Below the pieces are notes generated by a model. The model had not been told where the DNA came from. It saw only the letters and a list, made by a program, of their open reading frames with translations, and did no database searches. Source: Ailanthus altissimus (Eukaryota; Streptophyta; Magnoliopsida; Sapindales; Simaroubaceae). From it: a stretch of DNA of 64,000 bases. The stretch's first letter is position 1. Each line of letters opens with the position of its first letter. The translations under genes were made by a program, and so were the position numbers. The DNA lies in NCBI GenBank assembly GCA_946807835.1, contig OX327694.1:10242001-10306000 (forward strand), given 5' to 3'. Of this stretch, positions 1 to 10,884 are shown one piece after another.

Positions 1-31
1 TCTAGTTAGTTCTTTGAACTATTCTAACTAA
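1..31 (+). repeat. Stub of gypsy-1 5' LTR at a deletion junction
   Basis: These 31 bases match 3203-3233 of the element's own 3' LTR base for base, in the same orientation. At position 32 the sequence switches to RT coding sequence. The 5' LTR therefore breaks about 366 bp from its start, and the rest of the LTR, the primer site, gag and protease are gone. One or two A residues at the switch could belong to either side, which fits microhomology-mediated deletion. Confidence 0.8.
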
Positions 32-2832
32 TTTCTAAAGCACCCTATAGAATGGCTCCTTCAGAATTGAAAGAACTGAAGGTTCAGTTGGAAGAGTTGG
101 TGAATAAGGGTTTCGTTAGACCGAGTACTTCTCCTTGGGGTGCACCGGTTTTGTTTGTGAAGAAGAATGACGGAAACATGAGATTGTGCATTGATTACTA
201 GGAATTGAATAAAGTAACGGTGCGTAATCAATATCCACTTCTGAGAATTGATGATTTGTTTGATCAGCTGCAAAGAGCCAGAGTATTTTCCAAGATAGAT
301 CTGAGGTCCGGCTATCATCAACTGAAGATCCGGGAGGAAGATGTTCCTAAGAAGGCCTTTAGGACCCGATATGGGCATTATGAATTTTTGATTATGCCTT
401 TTGGGCTGACTAATGCCCCAGCTACTTTTATGGATCTTATGAACAGAGTTTTTAGATCCTATTTAGATCGGTTTGTGATAGTATTTATTGATGATATATT
501 AGTTTATTCAAGTAGTGAGAAAGAGCATACAAAACATTTGAGGATAGTTTTGCAGACCTTAAGGGAGCATCGGCTGTATGCCAAACTTAGTAAATGTCAA
601 TTTTGGCTAGATAGAGTTGCATTTTTAGGGCATGTAATCTCTGCAGAAGGGGTAGCAGTAGATCCCCAGAAGATCGAAGCAATAGTGAATTGGAGACAGC
701 CTATGAACGTGACGGAGATCCGTAGTTTCTTGGGTTTGGCCGGATATTATAGGAAGTTTGTAGAGGGATTTTCAAGGATAGCCGCTCCTCTGACTAAGTT
801 AACCCGGAAAGAAGAGAAGTTTGTATGGTCGAAAGCGTGCCAGCAGAGCTTCGAAGAGCTAAAGAGAAGGTTGACGTCGGCCCCTATGTTTACACTTCTG
901 TCAGGGAATGACGGTTTTACCATATATTGTGATGCTTCCAGGTAAGGTCTAGGTTGTGTGCTAATGTAGAAGGAGAAAGTAATAGCCTATGCTTCCAGAC
1001 AATTAAAGAAGCATGAACAGAATTATCCTACACATGACCTAGAACTAGCTGCGGTAGTTTTTGCTTTAAGAATTTGGAGGCATTATTTGTATGGGGTTCC
1101 TTGCAAGATCTTTACAGATCATAAGAGCCTGCAGGACTTGTTCACTCAGAAAGAATTGAATACGAGGCAGAGAAGGTGGCTGGAGCTTATTAAAGATTAT
1201 GAGTGCACCTTGGAGTACCATCCAGGAAAAGCTAACGTGGTAGCAGATGCTTTCAGCAGGAAGCCTGTCAGTTCACTAGCTCACTTGAAGGTCGCATATC
1301 TATCGATGTTGATAGAATTGAGGTCTTTAGGTGTAAAATTAGAATTATCAGATTCGGGAGCATTATTAGCCACATTTCAGGTCCGTCCAATACTGGTTGA
1401 TCGGATCAAAGAACTACAGACTCCAGATCCACAAGTAGTTAAATTAAAGGGTGAAATCGAGTCCGGGCAGCGGAAGGATCTTTCAGTGACCGAGGATGGT
1501 GTAGTAACCTTGGGTCGGAGGTTATGTGTTCCGGATGTAAATGAGTTAAGAAGAGAGATTATGGAAGAAGCTCATTCTTCTGCGTATGCTATGCATCCCG
1601 GGAGCACAAAGATGTACCGTACCCTAAAAGAGCACTACTGGTGGAAGGGCATGAAGAAAGATATAGCTGAATTTGTCTCGAGATGCCTAACTTGCCAACA
1701 AGTAAAAGCAGAGCATCATAAACCTGCAGGGCTCTTGCAACCCCTTTCGATTCCGGAGTGGAAATGGGAAAGAATAACGATGGACTTCGTGGTAGGACTT
1801 TCGCGTAGCCAGAGAGGCAATGACGCAATATGGGTGATTATTGATAGACTGACGAAATCTGCTCACTTCCTACCCATCAGAAGCAGTTGTTCTTTAGATA
1901 AATTAGCCCAGTTGTACGTAGATGACGTGGTACTACTCCATGGAGTTCCCGTATCCATTGTGTCAGACATGGATCCACGGTTCACTTCTCGATTTTGGCC
2001 TAGTTTACAGAAAGCTCTAGGTACAAAATTGAGTTTCAGTACGGCCTTTCATCCTCAGACGGATGGTCAGTCGGAACGGAAAATTCAGACACTTGAAGAT
2101 ATGCTTAGAGCGTGTGTTATGGAGTTTAAGGGGAGTTGGGATACTCATCTGCCGCTAATGGAGTTCGCCTACAATAATAGCTACTAGACTAGCATCGGAA
2201 TGGCACCATATGAAGCATTGTACGGAAGAAAGTGCAGAACTCCAGTTTGTTGGGATGAGGTAGGTGAAAGGAAGCTGATTGGCCCAGAAATTGTCCAGAT
2301 TACTTCGGAAAAGATTCAACTTATCAGGCAGAGATTGAAAATAGCTAATGATAGACAGAAATGTTATGCAGATAACAGAAGAAGAGACTTGGAGTTTGAG
2401 ATCGATGATAAAGTCTTTCTGAAGATATCACCATGGAAAGGAGTACTAAGATTTGGGAAGCGAGGAAAGCTGAGTCCCCGATATATTGGACCGTACGAGA
2501 TAGTTGGAAGAGTTGGAAATGTGGCATATCGTCTACGGTTACCCGAAGATCTGGCTAGAATCCATGATGTGTTTCATGTTTCTATGCTTCGCAAGTATAT
2601 AGCAGATCCTTCACACATCCTAAGGGAACAACTGGTAGAATTGAACGAAAACTTGACCTACAAAGAGAAGCCTGTGCAAATCCTAGACCGAAAAGAGCAA
2701 GTCCTTCGTAACAAAAGCATTCCCTTAGTTAAGGTGTTATGGATGAACCATGGGGTAGAAGAAGCCACGTGGGAACGTGAAGATCAGATGCGAGTCCAAC
2801 ATCCTCACCTCTTTGAGACAGGTATGATTTAA
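32..2832 (+). pseudogene. pol: gypsy-1 pol: RT, RNase H, integrase, chromodomain (nonsense-broken)
   Basis: One continuous frame with four internal stops (199-201, 943-945, 967-969, 2185-2187) and no frameshift seen. It opens in the RT lead-in ([12 protein letters not shown], about 46-81). RT has [12 protein letters not shown] and the catalytic FIDD at 484-495. RNase H follows (YCDAS near 925, FTDHKSL near 1117, ADAFSRK near 1243). Integrase has the HHCC finger (MHPG near 1591, CLTCQ near 1690) and a complete DDE set: D at 1783, D at 1966, E at 2074, 35 residues between the last two. The C-terminus (about 2580-2820) has the IHDVFHVSMLRKY linker and a chromodomain with VLWMNHGVEEATWE. The catalytic residues survive, so the frame died by point nonsense changes as well as by loss of its 5' part. 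Confidence 0.9.
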
Positions 2833-2837
2833 ATTTC

Positions 2838-2867
2838 GAGGACGAAATTTTTAAGGAGGGGTAAAAT
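2838..2867 (+). other. gypsy-1 polypurine tract and conserved box before the 3' LTR
   Basis: GAGGACGAAA is followed by the purine run AAGGAGGGG (about 2853-2861), 6 bp before the LTR start TGTAATATCC. This is the usual place and form of the plus-strand primer in Del/Tekay elements. The same box is seen on the minus strand at 11702-11740 in gypsy-2. Confidence 0.75.
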
Positions 2868-5629
2868 TGTAATATCCAATCCCTATTAGTAGTATTGGCG
2901 CCTAGATTTCGGTATAGAACAAATAAGACACCGTAGGGTTACTCAATTTTAACCCTATTAGAAATATTCCCTTTATAGTGCATGTGAGAGATATTAGACC
3001 TAATTTGGTAATTTCACACTCGATCGGTGCGCCGGACGACCCTAGAATTTTTCTCTATTGGCTTGGAAAAGAAAATTCTAATTTACTACATGAATTTCCA
3101 TTTAAGGGTTATGAATGGAACAAGCCTTTGTTGAGAAACATAATCCATATATTAGAGAATGGACCAATTAGAAGAAATCTCATGGATTGCCAAGTTGGAA
3201 GTTCTAGTTAGTTCTTTGAACTATTCTAACTAAATAGTTACAAATGAACTAATTACATAATTAGTTTTTAACTAATGGCAAATTAGAAGTTTTAAGTAAG
3301 TTGAAGGGCAAAATGGTAAATTGAGGGAGCACTATATATATGTTAGAAGTGTGTAGAAATTTGAAGAGAGATCAAAACCAACACTTAGCCAAAAAAAAGA
3401 GAGAAATTCGAGCTTCAAAGGGGGTGCTGCTACAGTGACTATTCAAGTTTTTTTTTCATGATTTTTCATGTGTAATCAAGCCAAATTAAGGTTACAAACC
3501 AATCCCTAAGCTCAATTGAAGTCTCTATTAGTGGAAATTCAAGAAAAAGAGGTAAGAAAAGCATCTTTTATGAGTTTGATAAGTGAGAATTCAAGAATGT
3601 GTTAATTGATGTTCTTATGTGTATTCTTGGCTTAGATTGAGTTGAATTCTAGTTTGGAGCTTGAAGGAGTCATCAATTTGAAGAAATTGGCAAGGTGAGA
3701 ATTAGGGTTTTTGGTGATTTTGTTGTAGAGATTTCAATTTATTGTAATTAGGGCTTTAGAATGAAATTGGCATGATTTTGTTGTAATTGGAACAAGAAAT
3801 TGAGAAAAGGAATGTGTTGGAATCTAGGGTGAAATTCTGCCACTTTAGGGAAGTTAGGAATTAAGTGGTGTTTTGATTGAATTGTTGTGTGTAAATGATG
3901 CATATTGTGAATTGAATGAATATGGTTGATGAAAAAACCCAAAAATGAAGAAAATGGAACATAATTGTCCATGTTGGAAAGGTTTAGGGCAAGTATGTCC
4001 AATCAAATTATAAGATGTTCAATAATTTTCGGGGCGCCGGATGGTGAGTTAGTTTCGATTATGGCTCCGTAACTGAAATCGGGAAGTAGTTTACATCCGG
4101 GCTTTGTATGCCGATTAGGGCATTTAGTAGTTAAATGACATTCTAGTGTTCGATTTGGTTCTAAATGTCATTTATGGTGCGTAGGTGAGGATAACCGAGA
4201 GCATTAACGGGAGCAGGAATCAGGAGCGAAATTGAGCGCGGAGCGGTTGTGAGTGGAAATCTGTCATTTCTTTTACTTTTCGGTTATTATGTTTTCGCAC
4301 AATGACTATGTATGTTTTATGAGCTTTCGATGCATAAACATGATTTATGATTTTGATATATTCATAGACATGCTTTTACATGATCGATTTGTGAAACAGT
4401 TTTAAAATTTCTGCATTTGTTTTAAGGCCATTGGTACCCTCATATTATAGTGGTGATGATTGTATTAGACCCGGCCGGTATATCCCGTGCACATGGGCAG
4501 GTCTTGGGGGTGTGTCACTAACTCCGGGTAGTCGGGATGTCGAGTCATGTGAGTCGCTCTATGTGTACGGGATATTGTCTCGCTATATGCATGCGATGTA
4601 GGATTCCGCTGCATAGCCAGTGAGATGTCTTGAGATGTCACTGTGGGTGCTGCTAGTTGAGGTGCCCCGTGACCTACTCACGTATGCGGTGCTAGTTGAG
4701 TCGCTTCGTGGGTATAGAGCTTTAGGGTTACCATTGGTACAACTTAGAAAGAAAATGGCCGAGCGAGGATTTTACTAGTTTTCGATTTACCGATAGCATT
4801 TATGCATTTATATGCACACAGCAGTTATTATCTTATACAGATTCTGAATATAGTTTTCCAAAGATGTAGATAAAACCCGCTTGGCAAGATATCATTAGCA
4901 TATGATATTAGAAACCGTTTTACAATTTTACATCCGTTTTAGAAGCATAATTTCTGCATGTACTTTAGAAATTGTTATCTTTGTATAATATTCTTGTAAT
5001 TGAATTCTCATTTACACTCACTGAGCTCCTTTAGCTCACTCGTTTTATGTTTTATGTTTTAAACCCCTTTCCCAGGTGCAGGTCTCGGAACGCAAGCTGC
5101 TGATTCTCCTATCGCCGAGTAGTGGGTCGAATTCAAAGATAATTTTTGTACATGTAAATGTGCTAATAGCACTCTTTACTTTATGCATAATAGTTGTAGG
5201 CATGTATATTTGTAAGTATGTGTTGAATCAAGAAGAAGAGATTTCCAGTTTATGATGATCGTTTTTACTTTTTATGATTATGCTTATTTTGTGATTTACA
5301 CGAAATAATTGAGTTATGTTGGATTTGATTTGAAAAGGACCGGAGGTCCGAATTGGTAGAATTGAGATGGGTTGGAATTAGAAGTGAAATTTCTTTGTAG
5401 GTTTATATGGATTTTCTGAAAAACATGGGAAACTCTGTCCGTTTGTTTTAAAACTAAGATGTCGTTTTCATGTATATTACTAGATCTTCTTGGTAGTAAC
5501 AAGATTTAAAAATGGGTTCGCCTCACGGAATTTCTTAACTTACCCAGTTAGGTTCGGAGGAACTTCCGTCGGGGTGCCCGGCAGGGCCGCTGGGATCTAT
5601 AGTAGAGGGTCTCGGGTCGGGTCCTGTCA
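2868..5629 (+). repeat. gypsy-1 3' LTR, complete (2762 bp)
   Basis: Begins TGTAATATCC right after the polypurine tract and ends GGGTCCTGTCA (TG...CA). U3 is short, with a TATA run at 3333-3342; more than 2 kb follows, so most of the LTR is transcribed leader or U5. By eye it is very close to the reverse complement of 54210-56974, and clearly more distant from the copies at 8392-10884 and 16670-19815. Small ORFs inside are not supported as genes. Confidence 0.88.
3333..3342 (+). promoter_or_regulatory. TATA box of gypsy LTR
   Basis: TATATATATG lies in GGAGCACTATATATATG about 465 bp into the LTR. The same block recurs at equivalent places in the other copies: about 8597-8606 (+), 17144-17153 (+), 21842-21849 (-) and 56490-56498 (-). 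Conservation and position suggest the Pol II promoter core; the start site is not determined. Confidence 0.6.
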
Positions 5630-5699
5630 AAAACAAATGTACAAAGTTACCACTTTACTATTTATAATCGCAACCGAATTTCGCTTAGTGTGCCTCCGC

Positions 5700-5712
5700 G
5701 GCAACGGCGCCA
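5700..5712 (-). other. Primer binding site of Athila-A (tRNA-Asp type)
   Basis: The minus strand reads TGGCGCCGTTGCC just inside the LTR-A end (CA at 5718-5719 on that strand). This is the Athila-type primer site, complementary to the 3' end of tRNA-Asp. The perfect match to the Athila-C site at 45387 runs 13 bases and then diverges. Confidence 0.75.
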
Positions 5713-5717
5713 ACTTT

Positions 5718-6892
5718 TGTTTACGCTCAAAATATAACATGGCTATCGCAATATAGATTGAGGTGTCGATCCCATGAGGAAGCTTTTGGCAAAATAGGTT
5801 GGTAAAGTAAAATATTAAAGCAGTAGCAAAGGATAAAATTAATTGATTTAAGTGGATGAGATAGAATTGTCTATGATTTGAAGGAAATGTCTTATGATAA
5901 TTCAAACAAGGCTTCGAGAATCACAATTATGCTTTATAAATATACTTTACACTTTGATTCAGTGTTTATAAATTAATTGACAGTTTTACATCCAAACAAT
6001 CAATTGGAAGATATGTAAAATATAGCACATTTGATAACACATTTGATATGACTAAACTCTTTTGCAAATATTAACACAAATCATGTTTATTTATATAAGT
6101 TATCTAAGATCGACAATATATCATTTTGACAATATTGCAGTAAAAGATCAACTTGAATATCAAATATTTATTGCCCTTACATGTTATCCAAGATCGACAA
6201 TATATCAATTTGACAATATTGCAGTAAAAGATTAACATATAAAACAATGTAACCAATAACAATTATAATACAACAAGAATCACATAAGAAAAGCATGACT
6301 GAACATATATGAGACATAAATATTATAACCTCTGGATTATAGAAAATAAACTAGATAAGAGTTTAATCAAAACCAAACTTACAACATTTGTAGCTCTTGA
6401 CAACGAATCAAAGCTTAGAAGTGGATTTATTACACATAAAAGTTCATCTCTTAGCTTTGCCAAAGACTCTAGCCTAAATTACAATACATGTTAATGAGAA
6501 GAAAAGAAAAGAGAATTATCTAATATTGAAAACTTCCTAAGAGTCTCCTTATATAGGCAATGAATAGAAATATGTCATGGGTGACATCAATCTTCAATAA
6601 TTTTAGGTCAATAACGCATTCATCCACTTGTAGCACATTTTTGATAATGTAAATGACCAATGTAGCCCTGTAGTTGACATGAAAGTTGTATCATTTTGTC
6701 TCTTCTTTCCATAGGCACTGAGTTCATACAAATGGGATGAGTATCCAATGAGATATGAGCAAAATTCCAAAGATACATCAGATTTTAGCCAACAACCATT
6801 TTACCCACTTGCAATGCAATTTGGTCCATGATAACAGCTGATTTGGACTTACCATTAATATACGAGTTGTAGATAAGTAAGCCAGAATTTTA
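5718..6892 (-). repeat. LTR-A copy 1 (start truncated)
   Basis: Matches the solo LTR-A at 28379-29939 along its length, ending in the same GCGTAAACA (minus strand). It contains two copies of an ~83 bp unit (GATCGACAATATATCA at about 6109 and 6192). About 390 bp of the LTR start is missing; the switch to gypsy LTR sequence is near 6892. Its stretch at 6095-6130 is an uninterrupted version of the site entered by the solo gypsy LTR at 54210-56974. Confidence 0.78.
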
Positions 6893-7047
6893 CTAGTGTG
6901 AAATTACCAAATTAGGTCTAATATCTCTCACATGCACTATAAAGGGAATATTTCTAATAGAGTTAAAATTGAGTAACCCTACGGTGTCTTATTTGTTCTA
7001 TACCAAAATCTAAGCGCCAATACTGCTAATAGGGATTGGATATTACA
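6893..7047 (-). repeat. gypsy LTR tip (first ~155 bp of a minus-strand LTR)
   Basis: Reverse complement of the first part of the gypsy LTR; its TGTAATATCC end lies at 7047. Satellite sequence begins directly at 7048, so this edge is a true insertion boundary into the satellite, while the left edge is a break against LTR-A. The rest of the element is absent from this place. Confidence 0.75.
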
Positions 7048-8238
7048 ATATATGTGATTCGGACGCCTGTAGCTCGAGATATGGCTTCTTGAAGATTCTT
7101 TCATTTCTCTAACAACGGGGCCCCGGAGGTTCGGTGATTACGCGTATAATATGACGTTTGACTCGTTTCGAGATTCTAAGTCCATCTACGACCACTAGGG
7201 ACTAAACTATCCAACTCTCAAGGCCCAAAATGACCAGAATGTTGTACGGGGCTAAGGTATACAAACGATTCGAGGTTATCAAATTTTGTTTATTTTGACG
7301 CTTGAAAAATTGTAAAAAATAAAAAACGTATAACAAAAAATGTGATACATTAATACGCATTCTATAAAAAAGGGATAAAATGTTCTGAAGTAGAAGAAAA
7401 TGCCTTGGCCGAGCTTGAGCGAATTATTAGAGAGCCAAACGATGAATTTTGGCCTAGATCTACAGGCCTTACATCGAGGCTGATAAGTTGAAGGTAGGGC
7501 GTGCTGATAGCTTTGAAGCGGTACATTATATGCACGATTTGGACACCCGAAGCTCGAGATATGGTTTTTTGAAGATTCTGCAGATTCTTCATCGGGTGGT
7601 CCCAGAGGTCTGGTGTCAGAATCATACGTATAATATGTTGTTTGACTCGTTTTGAAATTTTAACTACATCTACAACCACTTCATACAAAAATATCCAACT
7701 TTCGGTGCCCGAAGCCCTTAAAAATACGGAACAAGGCTAAGGTACTTGAACGTTTTGAGGTTTTCAAATTTTTTTTATTTTGGCGATGAAAAATAGTACA
7801 AAATCAAAAACATTCAACGAAAAAAGTTGTACGTCAATACGCATTCTAGAAAAAAAATATATAAAATTCCCCGAAGCAGAAGAAAGTATTTTGGTTGAGT
7901 TTGAGCTAGCGATTCAAGGGCCCAAACGACTGATTTTGGCCTCAATCCACAGGCCTCACCTTGAGGCCAACAGGCTGAAGTTAGGGTACGCAAAGTGCTT
8001 TGAAACAATACATCATATACGCAATTCAGACAATTGTAGCTCAAGCTATGGTTTTACGGAGATTCTTTCGATTCTCCGACAAGGGGGTCCGGAAGGTCCA
8101 ATGTAAGAATCATGCATATAATATGCGGTTTGACTCGTTTCGAGATTTTAAGTCTATCTATGGCCAATTTGCACCAAAATTCCAACTTTTAGGTCCCAAA
8201 AGCACCAAAATTGCAGTACGGGGCTAAGGTACACGAAC
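7048..8238. repeat. ~480 bp satellite array, left segment (~2.5 units)
   Basis: Tandem repeat with marker GCTCGAGATATGG (or close variants) at about 7072, 7552 and 8039, spacings 480 and 487 bp. Each unit also carries a TATAATATG...TTTGACTCGTTTCGAGATT block, a TACGGGGCTAAGG block and an AT-rich stretch. The array stops at 8238, where gypsy-2 begins, and resumes at 22316. Short ORFs inside differ between units and look fortuitous. Confidence 0.85.
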
Positions 8239-8391
8239 TAACAAGACCTACCCTGAGACTGCACCATTGGTAACCCTAAAGCTCTATACTCATGCAGCGA
8301 CTAAACTAGCACCACACAATGTGAGTAGGTCATAGGGAGCCTAAACTAGCAACACCCACTGTGATTCTAAAGACATCTCACTGGCTAGCCA
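8239..8391 (-). repeat. gypsy-2 3' LTR, distal fragment
   Basis: The LTR end survives as TAACAAGACC (TGACAAGACC in the intact solo LTR at 54210). About 20 bp later the sequence jumps roughly 860 bp ahead within the LTR, to the GCACCATTGGTAACCC block, showing an internal deletion. It then runs to CTCACTGGCTAGCC, where the plus-strand LTR begins. Confidence 0.75.
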
Positions 8392-10884
8392 TTGTTTAGA
8401 AACATAATCTATATATTAGAGAATAGACCAATTAGAGACAATTTCATGGATTACCAAGTTGGGAATTCTAGTTAGTTCCTTTGACTATTCTAACTAAATA
8501 GTTACAAAGGAACCAATTACATACTTACTTTTCAACCAATGGAAAATTAGAAATTTAGAGTAAGTTGAGGGCCAAATTGGTCAGTTAAGGGAGCACTATA
8601 TATATAGTAGAAGTGTATAGAAATTTTAAAAGATTAAAGCATAACACTTAGAGTAAAAGATAAGCAAAATTCGTGCAAGAGAGTGGTGCTGCTACAGTAA
8701 AATTTTAGTTTTTTTCATACTTTTTCATGCTTAATCAAGCCATAATAAGGTCAAGTATAAGTTCTTAAGCTCAATTGAAGCCTCCATTAGTGAAATTCCA
8801 AGAAAACGAGGTAAGAAAAGCATTTTTTATGAGGTTGATATGTGAACGTTTAAGATTGCTTTAATTGATGTTCTTGTGTGTATTATTGGTTTAGATTGAG
8901 TTGAATTCTAGTGTGGAGCTTGGAGGAGTCATCAAATTAAAGAAATTGGCAAGGTACGAATTAGGGTTTTGGGTGATTTTGATGTAGACTTCAATTGGTT
9001 GTAATTAGGGCATTAGAATGAAGTTGGCTTGATTTTGATGCAATTGAAACAAGAAATTGAGAAAAGTAATGTGTTGGAACATAGGGTGAAATTCTGCCAC
9101 TTTAAGGAAGTTAGGGTTAAGTTGTGTTTTGGTTGAATTGTGGTGTATAAATGGTATCTTATGAATATTGAATGTATATGGTTGATGAAAAAATCAAAAA
9201 TGAAGAAAATGGGACATAATTGTCCATTTTGGAAAGGTGAAGGGCAATTATGTCCAACCAATTTATAAGGCTTTTAATAATTTTCAGGGAGTCGGATGGT
9301 GAGTTAGATTAGATTAAATGACTCCGTAAATGAAAATCAAAAAGTAGTATCCATCATGGCTTTGTATGCCGATTAGTGCGTTTAGTAGTTAAATGAGATT
9401 CTAGTGTTTGAATTAGTTCTAAATGTCCTTTATGGCATGTAAGTGAAGAAAATTGAGACCAGTAACGGGAGCAGAAATTCGGAGCGAAATTGAGCTCAGA
9501 GTAGTTGTGACTAAAATTCTGTCATTTTTTTTATCTTTCATTTATTATGTTTTCGCATAATGAAAATATATGTTTTATGTGCTTTTAATGCATAAATATG
9601 ATTTTGATATATATATCCATAAATATGCTTTTACATGTTTGGTTTAAGAAATAGCTTTGAAATTACTACAATTATTTCAAAGGCCATTGGTACCCTCAGA
9701 TTATAGTGGTGGTAATAGTATTAGACCTGGCCGGTATATCCCGTACACATAAGTAGGTATTAGGGGTGTGTCACTAACTCTGAAAAGTTGGGTTGTCGAG
9801 TCATGTGAGTCCCTCTATATGTATGGGTATTGTCTCACTATATGTAGGCAATGTAGGATCTCATTGCATAGCCAGTGAGATGTCTTGAGATGTCACTGTG
9901 GGTCCTGCTAGTTGAGGTGCCCCGTGACCTACTCACGTGTGCAGTGCTAGTTGAGTCACTGCGTGAGTATAGAGCTTTAGGGTTACCATTATACAGTTTA
10001 GAAAGAAAATGGCCGAGCAAGGGCTTTTCTAGTTTCGATCTACCGATTGTATATTATGCATTTATATGCACATGCTAGTTATTATGTTGTACAAATTTTG
10101 GATATTATTTTTCGAAGATGTAAATAAAACCAGTTCGGTAAGATTTCATCGGCATATGATGTTAGAAACTATTTTATAGCTTTATACAAGTTTTAGAAAT
10201 ATGAATTATACATGTCTTTTAGAATTTAATATCTATGCAGAATTGTATTTTATCTGAAATCTTAAATGCACTCACTAAGCTCCTTTAGCTCACTCATTTT
10301 GTATTTTATGTTTTCTAAGCCCCCGTTTTAGGTGCAGATCTCGGTACGCAAGTTGCTAATTCTTCTACTGTCGATTAGTGGGCCAAAGCTAAAGATCTGT
10401 TTTATAAATGTAAATGTGTTAAGTAGCACTCTTTTTGCTTTCTGCATAGTAGTATGGGTTTGAGTATTGTACATATGTTTTGAATAAATAAGAAGAAATT
10501 TTGACATTGTGATGATCGTTTCACATTTTACTAGTATGCCAATTTTTGATCATAAATAGAATTGTTGAGTTAGATGGATTTGGTTTTCAAAAAGGCCAGA
10601 GGTTCTATTTGCAGATATTGAGAAGCTGTATTGAATAGAAGTGTAATTCTTTGTAGGTTTGTATTGGAGTTTTAGAAAAATAGGGAAAACTCTACCCATT
10701 TTATTTTGTAAAATTTAATAAGTTATTTTTACGTATATTCCAGGATTTTCTTAGTAATAGCAACTAAAACAGGGTTTGCCTCGTGGAATTTCTCCACTTT
10801 CACAGTTAAATTTTGAGAAACTTTCATTAGGGTGCTTGGCAAGGCCAGCCCGATCTACAATAGGGGGTCTCAGGGCGGGTCCTG
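8392..10884 (+). repeat. Plus-strand gypsy LTR nested in gypsy-2 3' LTR (start truncated)
   Basis: Follows the LTR consensus from about 260 bp after its start (TTGTTTAGAAACATAATC) to the terminal GGTCCTGTCA at 10884. The TATA run is near 8597-8606. Its first ~260 bp and about 45 bp of the host LTR are gone, so no TSD can be read. It lies in the LTR of an element of its own family, in the opposite direction. The start may be off by a few bases. Confidence 0.75.

Larger units (their letters stand above)
1..5629 (+). mobile_element. gypsy-1: Ty3/gypsy chromovirus (Del/Tekay-like), internally deleted
   Basis: In order: a 31 bp LTR stub at the window edge, a pol reading frame broken by nonsense codons, a polypurine tract, and a complete 3' LTR (2868-5629). 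Gag, protease and the N-terminal part of RT are missing, because the stub joins directly to the RT coding sequence. The C-terminal chromodomain, the conserved TTCGAGGACGAAA before the polypurine tract, and the LTR start TGTAATATCC indicate a chromovirus of Del/Tekay type; lineage is inferred from motifs. The left part of the 5' LTR lies outside the window, so the TSD cannot be checked. The LTR closely resembles the solo LTR at 54210-56974, so this is one of the younger gypsy copies here. Confidence 0.85.
5630..6892 (-). mobile_element. Athila-A remnant: LTR-A, primer site and ~75 bp of leader
   Basis: On the minus strand the sequence reads LTR-A (5718-6892, its start missing), then a primer site, then about 75 bp of internal leader, which stops where gypsy-1 ends at 5629. 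So gypsy-1 appears to sit inside the leader of this Athila-like element, whose remainder would lie left of the window. The LTR-A start is cut at about 6892, where gypsy LTR sequence takes over. Family assignment rests on the tRNA-Asp-type primer site and on two further LTR-A copies in the window. Confidence 0.7.

Noticed and set aside
3748..4002. 84-residue minus-strand ORF in the gypsy LTR, with a near-identical partner at 55830-56084 and related ORFs at 9013, 17569 and 21201
   Set aside because: Similarity follows from LTR copies being similar. In the older copies the frame is shifted, and the peptide is low-complexity (His/Phe/Asn-rich); no sign of selection on protein.
5490..5905. ORFs spanning the gypsy-1 LTR end and LTR-A
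   Set aside because: They cross the element boundary at 5629; no family similarity.
7362..8227. ORFs in the satellite units (about 75-110 codons)
   Set aside because: Frames are not preserved from unit to unit, and both strands are open by chance.
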